A stretch of 64,000 nt of DNA from Aureibaculum marinum (GCF_003813905.1 NZ_RPFJ01000002.1:248001-312000); one strand, 5' to 3'; shown: positions 1 to 9,137, counted from the stretch's first letter. The notes: generated from the letters alone by a model not told the origin. Made by a program: numbers and translations.

Positions 1-1
1 A

Positions 2-931
2 AAAATAAAATGCCTTATAATTGGTTCTGGTCCTGCAGGCTATGCGGCAGCCATTTATGCGGCAAGAGCAGATTTAAAACCTGTTATTTATACAGGCTTA
101 GAACCAGGAGGCCAATTAACAACAACTACTGAAGTAGACAATTACCCTGGCTACCCCGAAGGTGTTGATGGCACTATGATGATGGAAGACTTTAAAAAGC
201 AAGCAGAGCGTTTTGATACCGATGTAAGGTATGGAATGGTTACTAAAGTAGATTTTAGTGATAAGGTAGGTGGTATCCATAAAGTAATTGTTGATGGAGC
301 TAAAGAAATTGAAGCCCAAACAGTAATTATCTCAACTGGTGCTACGGCTAAATATTTAGGATTACCTAGTGAAGAAAGATTAAAAGGTGGTGGTGTTTCA
401 GCTTGTGCAACTTGTGATGGCTTCTTTTATAAAGGTCAAGATGTAATTGTTGTAGGTGGAGGTGATACTGCTGCAGAAGAAGCTACCTATTTAGCCAAAT
501 TATGTAAAAAAGTTACACTTCTAGTTCGACGAGGCGAAATGAGAGCTTCAAAAGCTATGCAACACAGAGTAAATACTACAGAAAACTTAGAAGTGATGTA
601 TTTTACTGAATTAGATGAAGTATTAGGTGATCAAGTTGTTGAAGGTGTAAGAGTTGTAAATAATCAAACTGGTGAAAAACAAGAAATTGAAGTCACTGGA
701 GTATTTATTGCTATAGGACACAAACCAAATACAGATCTTTTTAAGGGTATTTTAGATATGGATGAATCTGGTTATTTGATAACTAAAGGTAAATCTACGA
801 AAACTAAATTACCAGGTATTTTTGCTGCTGGTGATGTACAAGATAAAGAGTACAGGCAAGCAATAACTGCAGCAGGAAGTGGATGTATGGCTGCTTTAGA
901 TGCAGAAAGATACTTAGCTGCTTTGGAATAG
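2..931 (+). CDS. trxB: Thioredoxin reductase, 5' end outside the window
   Basis: NADPH-dependent flavoenzyme that reduces thioredoxin in the cytoplasm. The frame is open from base 2, so the start codon lies just upstream of the window; only a few N-terminal residues should be missing. The FAD-binding GSGPAGY motif is at bases 23-43, the redox-active CATC cysteine pair at 404-415, and the NADPH-binding VVGGGDTAAEEA stretch follows directly. The C-terminal IFAAGDV motif closes the FAD site. Domain order and visible length (about 310 residues) fit low-molecular-weight bacterial TrxB. A strong hairpin terminator follows, so it ends its transcript. Identification is secure from the CATC spacing and the two dinucleotide motifs. 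Confidence 0.96.
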   Translation, partial: KIKCLIIGSGPAGYAAAIYAARADLKPVIYTGLEPGGQLTTTTEVDNYPGYPEGVDGTMMMEDFKKQAERFDTDVRYGMVTKVDFSDKVGGIHKVIVDGAKEIEAQTVIISTGATAKYLGLPSEERLKGGGVSACATCDGFFYKGQDVIVVGGGDTAAEEATYLAKLCKKVTLLVRRGEMRASKAMQHRVNTTENLEVMYFTELDEVLGDQVVEGVRVVNNQTGEKQEIEVTGVFIAIGHKPNTDLFKGILDMDESGYLITKGKSTKTKLPGIFAAGDVQDKEYRQAITAAGSGCMAALDAERYLAALE

Positions 932-950
932 AATAAGTTTTTTAATAAAT

Positions 951-988
951 AAAAATAGGCTACTTCCAATTTGAAGTAGCCTATTTTT
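951..988. terminator. Hairpin terminator between trxB and the GIN-domain gene
   Basis: A 16-base arm at 951-966 is the reverse complement of 973-988, with a 6-base loop, an A run on the left and a T run on the right. It can act in both directions between the converging trxB and minus-strand gene. Confidence 0.85.
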
Positions 989-1038
989 TTACTAAAATGA
1001 ATGAAGCTAGTTTTATAAAATTCACTTCAACATTGTAT

Positions 1039-1749
1039 TTATTTATTTCTAATTTTTCCACCAGAAGAACTATTTTTTTCAACGTGCTCTGGATCTCCAA
1101 AGTATTTAATATCTCCACCACTACTGGCATTAGCATCTAATTTTTCTGTTACAAAAACAGAGATATTTGCACCACTTGAAACATTAGCAATACATGTTTT
1201 TGCGGTTAATTCATCAGCTTTAATATCACTTCCACTTGAAGAGCTTGCATTAAAACTACCTGTAGCTCCTTTTAACTTAGCAACTGATCCACTACTAGTA
1301 TTACAAGTTAAATTAGATACATCTACCGTTAAATTCACATCGGCTCCACTTGAGGTATTAACTTCTAACTCGTCAGTTGATATGGTATTTTCTGAAATTA
1401 CATTTGAACCACTCGAAGCTTTAATTTTAACAATATTAGAAGTAGACAAGTAGATTTTTCTTGACTTGGCACTCCAAATATTTTTTTCAGAATAAATACG
1501 CAACACTCCATCTTCAACTTCGGTAATAATTAAATCGTGTAAATTTTCATCCGCCTCAAGAGACAAAGACGGCACATCACTTATCGTTAAGCGAACTTCG
1601 ATGCCATGACTTACAGAAATTTCATCAAAATCTGAAGAAACTGTTCTACTTTGTGTAATTACATTTCTATTTCCTTTAACACCATCAAACATACAAGAGG
1701 TGCTTATCAAAAGAAGAATTACTACTGAAACATTAAATAAATTTTTCAT
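1039..1749 (-). CDS. Head GIN domain (DUF2807) lipoprotein
   Basis: Putative secreted lipoprotein of the DUF2807 'putative auto-transporter adhesin, head GIN domain' family. A short hydrophobic leader ends in ISTSC around residue 19, a plausible lipobox. The remainder is rich in repeated S-S-G motifs (about seven copies, roughly every 20 residues), alternating with short hydrophobic strands; this fits a parallel beta-helix. The family has no established biochemical function. In Bacteroidota it often sits beside PspC and PadR genes, as here, which suggests an envelope-related role (inference). It is 114 bases from the next minus-strand gene, so it may have its own promoter. Confidence 0.8.
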   Translation of the reverse strand: MKNLFNVSVVILLLISTSCMFDGVKGNRNVITQSRTVSSDFDEISVSHGIEVRLTISDVPSLSLEADENLHDLIITEVEDGVLRIYSEKNIWSAKSRKIYLSTSNIVKIKASSGSNVISENTISTDELEVNTSSGADVNLTVDVSNLTCNTSSGSVAKLKGATGSFNASSSSGSDIKADELTAKTCIANVSSGANISVFVTEKLDANASSGGDIKYFGDPEHVEKNSSSGGKIRNK

Positions 1750-1863
1750 TGTTATTACTATTAGTTAGTTATGTTTATAAAGGTATTCAAAATTAATATA
1801 CCTCTTTTAATTACAACATTTTTAATTACTGAACTGTACTTATTTATAGATGAATTGTAATTA

Positions 1864-2343
1864 TTATTTTTCTTTTTTATGATTATAACTCAATACTCTT
1901 TTTAGTAACCAATTGTTTTTTTCATAAACCCAAAGATGTGTAAAATAGGCTATGCTTGTTCTTTTATCATCTTGATAAAAACGATGTGTTCCCTTTTGGA
2001 TAGCTCCATATAAATTATCCTGACGATCTTTTAAAGGAAAAACTTCTAAAGTTTCTTCGAGAAGTTCTCGTCTAAATTTATATGATGATTTACACAAACC
2101 ATTTTTGGTGTTTTGGATAAAATTTTCTTTTCCATATATAACTCCAGATTCATCATGATAAAATTCTAAATTTTCATGGATTAATGTCCTTAACAAATCT
2201 AGATTGCACGTATTAAAACTAGAATCAAAAATTAAACTATCATTCCTTTTTAGATCGAGATATAATTCTGTTGATTTTGATATCTGAGCAAATGTTGAAA
2301 GTGACATTAAAACTAAAACATAAACTACATTAACTTTTTTCAT
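1864..2343 (-). CDS. Exported SnoaL/NTF2-like (DUF4440-type) protein
   Basis: Small exported protein of 159 residues with an N-terminal signal peptide (hydrophobic stretch to about residue 19, ending TFAQ). The mature part reads as a DUF4440/NTF2-like fold: an early helix (DLKRNDSLIFDSSFNTCNL), then LIHENLEFYHDESGVIYGKENFI and a strand-rich end with VAYFTHLWVYEKNNWL-type pattern. Such proteins bind small ligands or are degenerate enzymes, and no catalytic role can be assigned. Its start codon abuts the stop of the upstream PspC gene with a shared base, so it is cotranscribed with PadR-PspC. Confidence 0.7.
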   Translation of the reverse strand: MKKVNVVYVLVLMSLSTFAQISKSTELYLDLKRNDSLIFDSSFNTCNLDLLRTLIHENLEFYHDESGVIYGKENFIQNTKNGLCKSSYKFRRELLEETLEVFPLKDRQDNLYGAIQKGTHRFYQDDKRTSIAYFTHLWVYEKNNWLLKRVLSYNHKKEK

Positions 2344-4304
2344 TATAATTCATTTGTTTCATATAGAAAGCTTCTCTTATTATCGTCGTTTTCTGAAGTT
2401 TTATTTTTAAAATTGTTTAGAGATATCAAAATGTATTCATATCGTTTTGTTCTATCTGAAACATAAAATACTTGACGTGCAAAAACCTTACTTATAGAAT
2501 CTTTATCCCAATTACCCAAATCACCTTTATCAAGGTCTAATTTTATTGTGTTTCCTGCAAATTTATAATTTACACTTTCAAAATTTCCAGTTTTTTTAAT
2601 AGAATCCATTACCTTGAACATGCTAATTTTTTCTTCATTATTACGTTTAGCTTTTGGAGGAGGACAATCCAAACATTCTAAACCATCATCTGTCATTCTA
2701 AAATAATGTTTAGCCATATCTCTGCTATACATATTATTAGTAGTTTTAATTCTATTTAAAAACACCCGAGAAGATTCGTCAAAATAAATAATTTGATTTT
2801 CTGGCAGAAATACATTTATTCTCAAATCTTGATTTCTAAATGTGTTTTTACTATCTGTTAAAAAATAACTATTAAGTAATAAACTAGAGCCTATTTGTTG
2901 ATATTCATAATCGATTCGTTCGGCATTTTCTCTTGCAATTAATCGGGTTCTTCCGTTTGCTCTTCTATAAATTTTAGTGTAGGCTTCAGTACTATCTGAT
3001 TTTCTAATAGAAATATTAACATCATTTGAATAATATTGTATCTGATTATTAGCATCTAGTACTTTTTTAAAATAGATTTTATGATTAAAATTGTTATTAT
3101 TTGATAGATCTTCATTATCAATCATTTTTATTATTAATGTATCTAAAGGTGTAATAGCAATCTCGCTTTTCTCTACGGACGTGCCCTCATTAATAAATTC
3201 AGCACCTTGTCTAATGCCCAAATAAATGGCTGCAAACAATGCAATAATCCAAACCGCAAATAACACTAACTTTGTAGTTCTCCCTACTATTTTAGTTCTG
3301 TTAGACAGAATAAACAGCCCCAATACAAATAACATTAAAAGAGGAATTCCTATTAAAATAAGAATAAGCAAAGATATTATCCAAAAAGGAACACCAGTAA
3401 CATTAAAAGTGTCAAAATTAGTATTAATACCTCCATCAACTCCCATAAAATCAAAGGTTCCAGCAGTAAACAAGCTAATTACAAGGGCGATTAAGGCAAT
3501 AATTGAAACTACAATTACTACAACTCCAATAAATTTTCCAATAACCATAAAAAGAGCAGAAATTATATTTCCTATGGTTTGGATTAAAGTTTGTAATCCT
3601 GATTTTACTCTTTTACCTCCGGTTTTTAGATCTTTTTTTTTTACAGCATTAGAAACATTATCGTATGCCCCTTTTACGGCATCAGAAACTTCACTAGCCG
3701 CCCCTTTTACACTCTCAGAAACATCTTCAAATTCAGCTCTTATTTTCTTTTCTATATTAGAAATATTAACAGCTTCTCCTTCCATTTGCAACTTTTCTGC
3801 TGTAGTTTTTGCTTCTGGCAATAAAATCCATAAAATAATATAAACAATAGGTCCAACTCCAAAACCAAAAATAGCAACTAACCAAGCAATTCGTATCCAT
3901 ATAGCATCTACATCAAAATAATGAGCCATTCCCGATGCCACACCTCCTATAAATTTATCTTCGCCATCTCTAAACAACTTCTTATTTGAAGATTTACTGC
4001 TATAATTTTTACCTGAATCATCTGTAAACAACTCTTCATCAATCATATAATCTTCGGGTTGTCCCATTACCGCAATTATCTCATCAATATCACTTTCACT
4101 AATAACCTGACGAGGATCTTTTACTCTCTCAGATAGCAACTCGCTTATTCGAGATTCTATATCATTTATAATTTCGTCTCTACCTTGAGGGTCATCACTT
4201 AAAGAGCGACGTATAGCATCTAAATATCTTTTTAATTTTTGATAAGCTACCTCATCAATATGGAAAAAGATTCCTCCTAAATTTATATTTATAGTCTTAT
4301 TCAT
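2343..4304 (-). CDS. PspC-domain membrane protein
   Basis: Large (653-residue) inner-membrane protein with a PspC domain. An N-terminal helical segment (residues 1-95) resembles the HAAS-like module found next to PadR partners. The PspC domain follows at about 108-170 (KKLFRDGEDKFIGGVASGMA, then a membrane hairpin ending LWILLPEA). An amphipathic, glycine/valine-rich linker leads to three or four further transmembrane segments (about 235-370) and a long extracytoplasmic tail. PspC proteins take part in envelope stress responses. The gene overlaps padR by 8 bases, indicating translational coupling, and PadR probably controls it. Confidence 0.88.
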   Translation of the reverse strand: MNKTININLGGIFFHIDEVAYQKLKRYLDAIRRSLSDDPQGRDEIINDIESRISELLSERVKDPRQVISESDIDEIIAVMGQPEDYMIDEELFTDDSGKNYSSKSSNKKLFRDGEDKFIGGVASGMAHYFDVDAIWIRIAWLVAIFGFGVGPIVYIILWILLPEAKTTAEKLQMEGEAVNISNIEKKIRAEFEDVSESVKGAASEVSDAVKGAYDNVSNAVKKKDLKTGGKRVKSGLQTLIQTIGNIISALFMVIGKFIGVVVIVVSIIALIALVISLFTAGTFDFMGVDGGINTNFDTFNVTGVPFWIISLLILILIGIPLLMLFVLGLFILSNRTKIVGRTTKLVLFAVWIIALFAAIYLGIRQGAEFINEGTSVEKSEIAITPLDTLIIKMIDNEDLSNNNNFNHKIYFKKVLDANNQIQYYSNDVNISIRKSDSTEAYTKIYRRANGRTRLIARENAERIDYEYQQIGSSLLLNSYFLTDSKNTFRNQDLRINVFLPENQIIYFDESSRVFLNRIKTTNNMYSRDMAKHYFRMTDDGLECLDCPPPKAKRNNEEKISMFKVMDSIKKTGNFESVNYKFAGNTIKLDLDKGDLGNWDKDSISKVFARQVFYVSDRTKRYEYILISLNNFKNKTSENDDNKRSFLYETNEL

Positions 4305-4641
4305 TATTTGTTGGTTTTTTGCTAGTTACAGTATCTACAGCCGAGACCAAATCGGCCCAAGTAGTATTTAATTCTCTTAAAAATAAAGTGCCCGTTTCGG
4401 TTAACCCATAATATTTTCGTGGTGGACCAGATGTAGATTCTTCCCAACGATAACTTAACAGACCTGCATTTTTAAGCCGAGTAAGTAAAGGATAAATAGT
4501 ACCCTCAACAACCAGCAATTTTGCATCTTTAAGGCTTGAGAGTATCTCGTTAGTATATGCATCACCATGTTGTAGTATGGATAAAATGCAAAATTCTAAC
4601 ACACCCTTACGCATTTGTGCTTTTGTATTTTCTATCTTCAT
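4297..4641 (-). CDS. PadR-family transcriptional regulator
   Basis: Winged-helix repressor of 114 residues. The body matches PadR-N: RKGVLEFCILSILQHGDAY near the N terminus, the recognition segment VVEGTIYPLLTRLKNAGLL, and the wing SGPPRKYYGLTETG. The short C-terminal helix places it in the compact PadR subfamily (about 110 residues). It is the first gene of the padR-pspC-SnoaL-like transcript and overlaps pspC. A perfect inverted repeat sits about 26-44 bases upstream of its start over a -7-like sequence, so autorepression is likely (inference). Confidence 0.92.
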   Translation of the reverse strand: MKIENTKAQMRKGVLEFCILSILQHGDAYTNEILSSLKDAKLLVVEGTIYPLLTRLKNAGLLSYRWEESTSGPPRKYYGLTETGTLFLRELNTTWADLVSAVDTVTSKKPTNNE

Positions 4642-4666
4642 TTTTGTCTGTTTAATTACTGATTAC

Positions 4667-4685
4667 GATTAATATAAAATTAATC
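4667..4685. promoter_or_regulatory. Candidate PadR operator
   Basis: A perfect 7-base inverted repeat, GATTAAT and ATTAATC, separated by 5 bases, lies 26-44 bases upstream of padR. On the minus strand it covers TAATTTTA (4675-4682), one mismatch from the Bacteroidota -7 consensus TAnnTTTG. A repressor bound here would block the promoter. The sequence is low-complexity, so chance is possible. Confidence 0.4.
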
Positions 4686-4751
4686 AGATAAATAAGTAAT
4701 GATGTTAAAATTTGTATCATTTGTGATAAGTTTTTAAGATATTTTAATTAT

Positions 4752-5201
4752 TTAATTTTTATCCTTCATAAAATTTATTGCTAGCGGATAATTATATACT
4801 TCTCCTCTATTTGCCTTAATGGCAGCTACAATTATTAGTAAAAACCTAACAAATGCAATTATACCTATTAAACTTCCAACACTGAAAAGACCAAAAAAAT
4901 TATCAACATTAAAATGTAAATTAAAATGATAATCATCAAAGCTTTCCATATTTCGTATATTATTAAAAAATGCTCCAAATGCAAATGGAAACATAAGTAA
5001 TCCCAAAATAAATATATAAAGTGTATAGCTGAGATTGAAATTGATAGCTTCTACTCCATTTCTATTCAAATAATCACTTTTATCTTTACTTATAACCCAC
5101 ATAATAAGAGGACCTATAACACTTCCAAAAGGAAAAATAAAGCTAAAAAAAGCAGACAGATGAATTAAAGTTCCGATATTCTTGTCGTTTTTAGTTAACA
5201 T
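4752..5201 (-). CDS. DUF4870 small membrane protein
   Basis: Membrane protein of about 149 residues with the DUF4870 pattern: TLIHLSAFFSFIFPFGSVIGPLIMWVI, then the conserved NRNGVEAINFNLSY motif, and two more hydrophobic segments. Three or four transmembrane helices are predicted by eye. No function is established for the family. I chose the ATG at 5201 (MLTKNDKN) over one 60 bases upstream because the upstream residues are unlike the family and because a good -7 element (5230-5237) would fall inside the longer reading frame. It appears to be monocistronic. Confidence 0.82.
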   Translation of the reverse strand: MLTKNDKNIGTLIHLSAFFSFIFPFGSVIGPLIMWVISKDKSDYLNRNGVEAINFNLSYTLYIFILGLLMFPFAFGAFFNNIRNMESFDDYHFNLHFNVDNFFGLFSVGSLIGIIAFVRFLLIIVAAIKANRGEVYNYPLAINFMKDKN

Positions 5202-5229
5202 AAAACAATACATATAATACTTTCTTATG

Positions 5230-5261
5230 CAAATATATGTACAAAAGATGATACTATGCAA
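5230..5261 (-). promoter_or_regulatory. Bacteroidota-type promoter for the DUF4870 gene
   Basis: On the minus strand the -7 element is TATATTTG (5230-5237), a full match to TAnnTTTG, with TTG at 5259-5261 about 21 bases further upstream as a -33 element. It lies just ahead of the chosen start at 5201 and supports it. Confidence 0.5.
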
Positions 5262-5442
5262 TACAAAGTACTGTATTTTAACTTTTATTTAACATTTTAA
5301 TTGATTTTAATGAGCAAAAAACCCACAACAAAAACACACCTAAAATATTAATATACAACCACATACCAAAACAACACGATAGATATTTCTAAAACAATAA
5401 TAAAAACACATTAATTCCTTATCTTGCAATAAAATTTATTTT

Positions 5443-5904
5443 ATGTCAAAATTTACAGTTAAAAACCTTAATAAATTCTTACTTTTTAAACTTCCTTCGG
5501 CTTATATCTCAGGAGTCAGAGTAAAGTCTATAAATGAAAATGAAGCCATTGCAACTGTAAAACACAAATGGATTAATCAAAATCCTTTTAAATCCTTGTA
5601 TTGGGCAACCCAAGGAATGGCTTCTGAATTGGCAACTGGAATTTTAGTAATGAAACAAATTGATGAAAGTGGAAAAAAAATATCTATGTTAGTTACCAAA
5701 CAAACTGGTACATTTACCAAAAAAGCCACTGGAAGAATAAATTTTATATGCAAAGATGGACATTTAGTAAAACAAACTATTGATAAAACCATAGCTTCTG
5801 GTAAAGGTGAAACATTAACCATGACCGCTGAAGGTTTTGATGAAGAGGGAGATTTGGTTTCTAAATTTGAATATGAATGGGGTATTAAGATAAAATCACA
5901 ATAA
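5443..5904 (+). CDS. DUF4442 hotdog-fold thioesterase-like protein
   Basis: Soluble 153-residue protein of the DUF4442 family, which is related to PaaI-type hotdog thioesterases. Family-like features are the opening helix NKFLLFKLPSAYISGVRV, the WINQNPFKSLYWATQGMASELATG stretch (the hotdog helix) and alternating beta strands to the end. Substrates are unknown; members are generally presumed to act on acyl-CoA or acyl-carrier thioesters. A TATCTTG sequence some 20 bases upstream may be part of a promoter. It is followed after about 100 bases by coaD on the same strand, but the functional link is unclear. Confidence 0.75.
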   Translation: MSKFTVKNLNKFLLFKLPSAYISGVRVKSINENEAIATVKHKWINQNPFKSLYWATQGMASELATGILVMKQIDESGKKISMLVTKQTGTFTKKATGRINFICKDGHLVKQTIDKTIASGKGETLTMTAEGFDEEGDLVSKFEYEWGIKIKSQ

Positions 5905-6005
5905 ACAAATTATAAACTCTAAAAGTAGGTTAGATTTGACTTTTTAGCTCTTTTAATTTAGATATTATTTGTATTTTGCTGCTTTAAAATTGACAACATA
6001 ATTTT

Positions 6006-6458
6006 ATGAAACGAGCACTATTTCCTGGATCTTTTGACCCATTAACTCTAGGACATTACGATATTATTAAGCGTGGAGTTGATGTGTTTGATGAAGTTGT
6101 AATTGCAATTGGCATAAATGCTGATAAAAAGTATATGTTTTCCTTAGAAAAACGTAAAAAGTTTATAAACGATGCTTTTAAAGACTTCCCAAAAGTAAAA
6201 GTAGTTACTTATGAAGGATTAACAGTAGATTTCTGTAAAGAAATAGATGCTCAATTTATACTTCGTGGTTTACGAAATCCTGCTGATTTTGAGTTTGAAA
6301 AAGCAATTGCACACACCAACAGAACACTCTCTAAAATAGAAACTGTATTTTTATTAACAGCAGCAGAAACATCATTTATTTCTTCATCTATTGTAAGAGA
6401 TGTTATTAGAAACAAAGGAGATTATACTTTACTAGTCCCTGATAGTGTAAGAGTTTAA
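6006..6458 (+). CDS. coaD: Pantetheine-phosphate adenylyltransferase
   Basis: Fourth step of coenzyme A synthesis: transfers AMP from ATP to 4'-phosphopantetheine. The nucleotidyltransferase signature is at the N terminus: FPGSFDPLTLGHYDII, where TLGH is the T/HxGH motif. The substrate-binding LRGLRNPADFEFEKAIAHTN stretch follows at about 85-105, and the second ATP motif ISSSIVRD at about 125. At 150 residues it is within the normal size range. Start is the ATG directly before the FPGSFDP motif, as in homologues. It converges with the minus-strand amidinohydrolase gene 46 bases away. Confidence 0.96.
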   Translation: MKRALFPGSFDPLTLGHYDIIKRGVDVFDEVVIAIGINADKKYMFSLEKRKKFINDAFKDFPKVKVVTYEGLTVDFCKEIDAQFILRGLRNPADFEFEKAIAHTNRTLSKIETVFLLTAAETSFISSSIVRDVIRNKGDYTLLVPDSVRV

Positions 6459-6504
6459 ATTAAATTCACCCACAATAGAGTGTTTTTTTTGTTTTTAGAT
6501 GTAT

Positions 6505-7443
6505 TTAATTATTTTTATTTGGTAAAAATACTTCTGCCATCATGCACCTAGCACTACCTCCTCCACATGTTTCAATAGTGTCTATTGGACTTGATAAGAT
6601 TTCACAATGTTTATTAATTTTATTAAGCTGAGACTCAGTTAAAGAATTATGGGCTGCTTCACTCATTACCAAATATCGTTTCTCATCTTTGCCTTTTACT
6701 TGCAACATATTACCAGCAAAATTAGCAACTTGCTCTTCTGTTATGGCAATTACTTCCAAACCATCTTCTTTTAAATGTTTTAATACATTTTTTCTTTCTT
6801 TTTTATCATCAATACAATCCAAACAAATAATAACAAAGGTTTCTGCCAAACACATCATCACATTTGTATGGTAAATTGGCAAACGTTTATCTTTAACAGT
6901 TTGATAGGCAGTAAAAATTACTGGTGTATATTCAAAATCTTCACAAAATTCTATAATTAATTCCTCGTCTGCACGCGGCGAAAGGGCACAATAAGCTTTT
7001 CTATGTATTCTATCTAACGCTAAGCTTCCTGTTCCTTCAAAAAAAATATTCTCTTCTTCGGCTGAGGTATAATCAATTATATTATTAATTAAAAAACCTT
7101 GTTCTTCAATGATTTCAAAAATATCTTCTCTACGTTCAGCCCTTCTATTTTCAGCAAACATTGGGTAAATAGCAACGTCTCCATTCTCATGAAAAGAGAC
7201 CCAATTATTAGGAAAAATTGAATCAGGAGTATCTTGACTCTCAATATCTTCTACAACCACAATATACAAACCTGCAGCTCGTAATTTAGCAACAAATGAA
7301 TCAAACTCTTGTTGAGCCTTTTTATTAATTTCTATATTTTTTAAACTTAAATCTTCTTGAAAATAATTATTAACCGCAGTTTGCTCATTCATCCTAAATT
7401 TTATTGGACGAACCATTAAAATAGTATCTGTTACCTGTTGCAT
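6505..7443 (-). CDS. CtlX-type arginine deiminase/amidinotransferase-like hydrolase
   Basis: Guanidino-group-modifying enzyme of the pentein fold, closest by motif to the citrulline-utilisation hydrolase CtlX. Pentein residues visible in order: the early DxxxPNNW-type substrate motif (DSIFPNNWVSFHENG), FFEGTGSLALDR with the acidic residue, the catalytic histidine in YHTNVMMCL, and the C-terminal nucleophilic cysteine in GGGSARCMMAEVF. Length is about 312 residues. An ATG at 7443 (MQQVTDTILMVRP) fits the family better than one 12 bases upstream. The exact substrate, arginine, citrulline or a methylated arginine, cannot be read from sequence. No arginine-catabolism partner genes are adjacent. 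Confidence 0.82.
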   Translation of the reverse strand: MQQVTDTILMVRPIKFRMNEQTAVNNYFQEDLSLKNIEINKKAQQEFDSFVAKLRAAGLYIVVVEDIESQDTPDSIFPNNWVSFHENGDVAIYPMFAENRRAERREDIFEIIEEQGFLINNIIDYTSAEEENIFFEGTGSLALDRIHRKAYCALSPRADEELIIEFCEDFEYTPVIFTAYQTVKDKRLPIYHTNVMMCLAETFVIICLDCIDDKKERKNVLKHLKEDGLEVIAITEEQVANFAGNMLQVKGKDEKRYLVMSEAAHNSLTESQLNKINKHCEILSSPIDTIETCGGGSARCMMAEVFLPNKNN

Positions 7444-7703
7444 TATTATATTCATATTTTAAGACCCAAATCTAACTTAAAATTTAATAATATTATAATT
7501 TTTATATAATTCTATTAAAAATATTTAAATTAAAAACAAATATAAGGTACTTCTAATAGACTCTAATACTATAAATTAATTGATTATTTTAGTGTATATT
7601 AATTAGTAAATTGCATCCTTATAAAAAGAACTAACATACTTAAACAATACTAACTTCGTTATGTATATTGAAGACTTCAATACATATAAAAAATGAAATT
7701 TGA

Positions 7704-8396
7704 ATGAGAAAAACATTATTATGTGTTATTTTAACGTACTGCTTTTTTGTAGGATACGCACAAAATACATCTGTTAAAAAACCAAATTACGATCTGATAA
7801 AAAAAGAAATTTCTCGAAAAAACTCAACCTTTTATTATCCAAAATTAATAGACAAATACAATAAAGCAGACACTACAATGACTTTAGAAGAGAAAAGGCA
7901 TTTGTATTATGGCTATATTTACCACAAATCGTATTCTCCTTATTCCAGATCAGATTATTCTGATAGCTTAAGAATTACATTAAAAAAGAAAAATTATAAT
8001 ACCAGCGATTTAAAAAACATAGTTAAATATTCTGATTCTCTTTTAAAAGACAATCCTTTTAGTTTAAGAGTAATAAATTATAAAATATACGCTCAAAAAC
8101 AAATGAAAGATTCTATTGGAGTTCTTAAAGATTATACTAAAATGAGAATTGTTACCGATGCGATGTTTAGCTCTGGTGACGGCCGTTCTAAAGAAACTGC
8201 TTTTTATGTTATAAGTCCAACTCACGAACATACTTTATTAAATCTATTAGGTTATCAGTTTGGTGGAAGTCAAAGTTTAATAGACCATTATGAATACCTA
8301 ACTTTAGTAGAAAATGAAGATGAACTTGAAGGACTCTATTTTAATGTAAGTGCAAGTTTAAATCATATGAACAATATATTTAGCAAAAAAGAATAA
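7704..8396 (+). CDS. Exported DUF4919-like protein
   Basis: 230-residue exported protein: signal peptide to about residue 20 (LLCVILTYCFFVGYAQ), then a mostly helical, tetratricopeptide-like body. The HLYYGYIYHKSYSPYSRSDY region and a later segment, KDNPFSLRVINYKIYAQKQM, match what I recall of the DUF4919 family in Bacteroidota. No function is known. It is 24 bases upstream of a DUF4197 lipoprotein gene, so the two are probably cotranscribed. The 260 bases upstream are very AT-rich and show no further gene. Confidence 0.68.
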   Translation: MRKTLLCVILTYCFFVGYAQNTSVKKPNYDLIKKEISRKNSTFYYPKLIDKYNKADTTMTLEEKRHLYYGYIYHKSYSPYSRSDYSDSLRITLKKKNYNTSDLKNIVKYSDSLLKDNPFSLRVINYKIYAQKQMKDSIGVLKDYTKMRIVTDAMFSSGDGRSKETAFYVISPTHEHTLLNLLGYQFGGSQSLIDHYEYLTLVENEDELEGLYFNVSASLNHMNNIFSKKE

Positions 8397-8420
8397 TTTT
8401 GCAAACTCAATAAAAATACC

Positions 8421-9137
8421 ATGACTAAAATTTATATTAAACCCTTTCTCTTTATTCTTTTTATAACACTTAGTTCTTGTGCAGAACTTCAACAAGTTGT
8501 AAACTCTTTACCTAGTGGCACTTTAACCAATGCAGACATTGCAAGTGGATTAAAAGAAGCTCTAAATAAAGGTATAAACGAACAAGTAAAAAAATTAACA
8601 CTCGAAGATGGTTTCTATAAAAACAATTTAGTTAAAATTGGATTGCCAGAAGAACTTAAAAAAGTTGATAAAGCACTTAGAGACATCGGATTAAGCAATT
8701 TAGCGGAAGAAGGGATAAAAATATTGAATAGAGCAGCGGAAGATGCTGTTAGTGAAGCTACACCAATATTTGTTGATGCAGTTAAAGGAATTACATTTAC
8801 AGATGCTAAAAATATTTTATTAGGTGACGATAATGCAGCTACAGAATTTTTAAAAACAGGAACATCTGATGCGTTATACGCTAAATTCGAACCCGTAATT
8901 AGCTCTTCATTTAGCAAAGTAGGAGCAGATAAAATCTGGGCAAACTTAATTAATAAATACAACACAATTCCTTTTGTAAAACAAGTAAATCCTGATTTAA
9001 CAAATTATGTTACTCAAGAAGCATTAGAAGGTGTTTACACAATGATTGCTGTAGAAGAGAAAGAAATAAGAACAAAAGCTTCTTCAAGAACTACTGATGT
9101 TTTAAAAAGAGTATTTGCATTACAAGACGGTCAATAA
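8421..9137 (+). CDS. DUF4197 lipoprotein
   Basis: 238-residue lipoprotein; the leader FLFILFITLSSC supplies a lipobox cysteine at about residue 20. The mature protein follows the DUF4197 pattern closely: LTNADIASGLKEALNKGI, LEDGFYKNNLVKIGLPEELK, RAAEDAVSEATPIFVDAVKGITFTDA, and the C-terminal region VTQEALEGVYTMIAVEEKEIR. The fold is nearly all helical and no enzymatic activity is assigned. It follows the DUF4919 gene closely, suggesting a periplasm-facing pair whose role is unknown. Confidence 0.88.
   Translation: MTKIYIKPFLFILFITLSSCAELQQVVNSLPSGTLTNADIASGLKEALNKGINEQVKKLTLEDGFYKNNLVKIGLPEELKKVDKALRDIGLSNLAEEGIKILNRAAEDAVSEATPIFVDAVKGITFTDAKNILLGDDNAATEFLKTGTSDALYAKFEPVISSSFSKVGADKIWANLINKYNTIPFVKQVNPDLTNYVTQEALEGVYTMIAVEEKEIRTKASSRTTDVLKRVFALQDGQ

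Noticed and set aside
3226-3843. A 205-codon open frame on the plus strand across the PspC gene
   Set aside because: It lies opposite the PspC gene, has a low-complexity Ile/Thr/Pro composition from reversed membrane codons, and no family resemblance.
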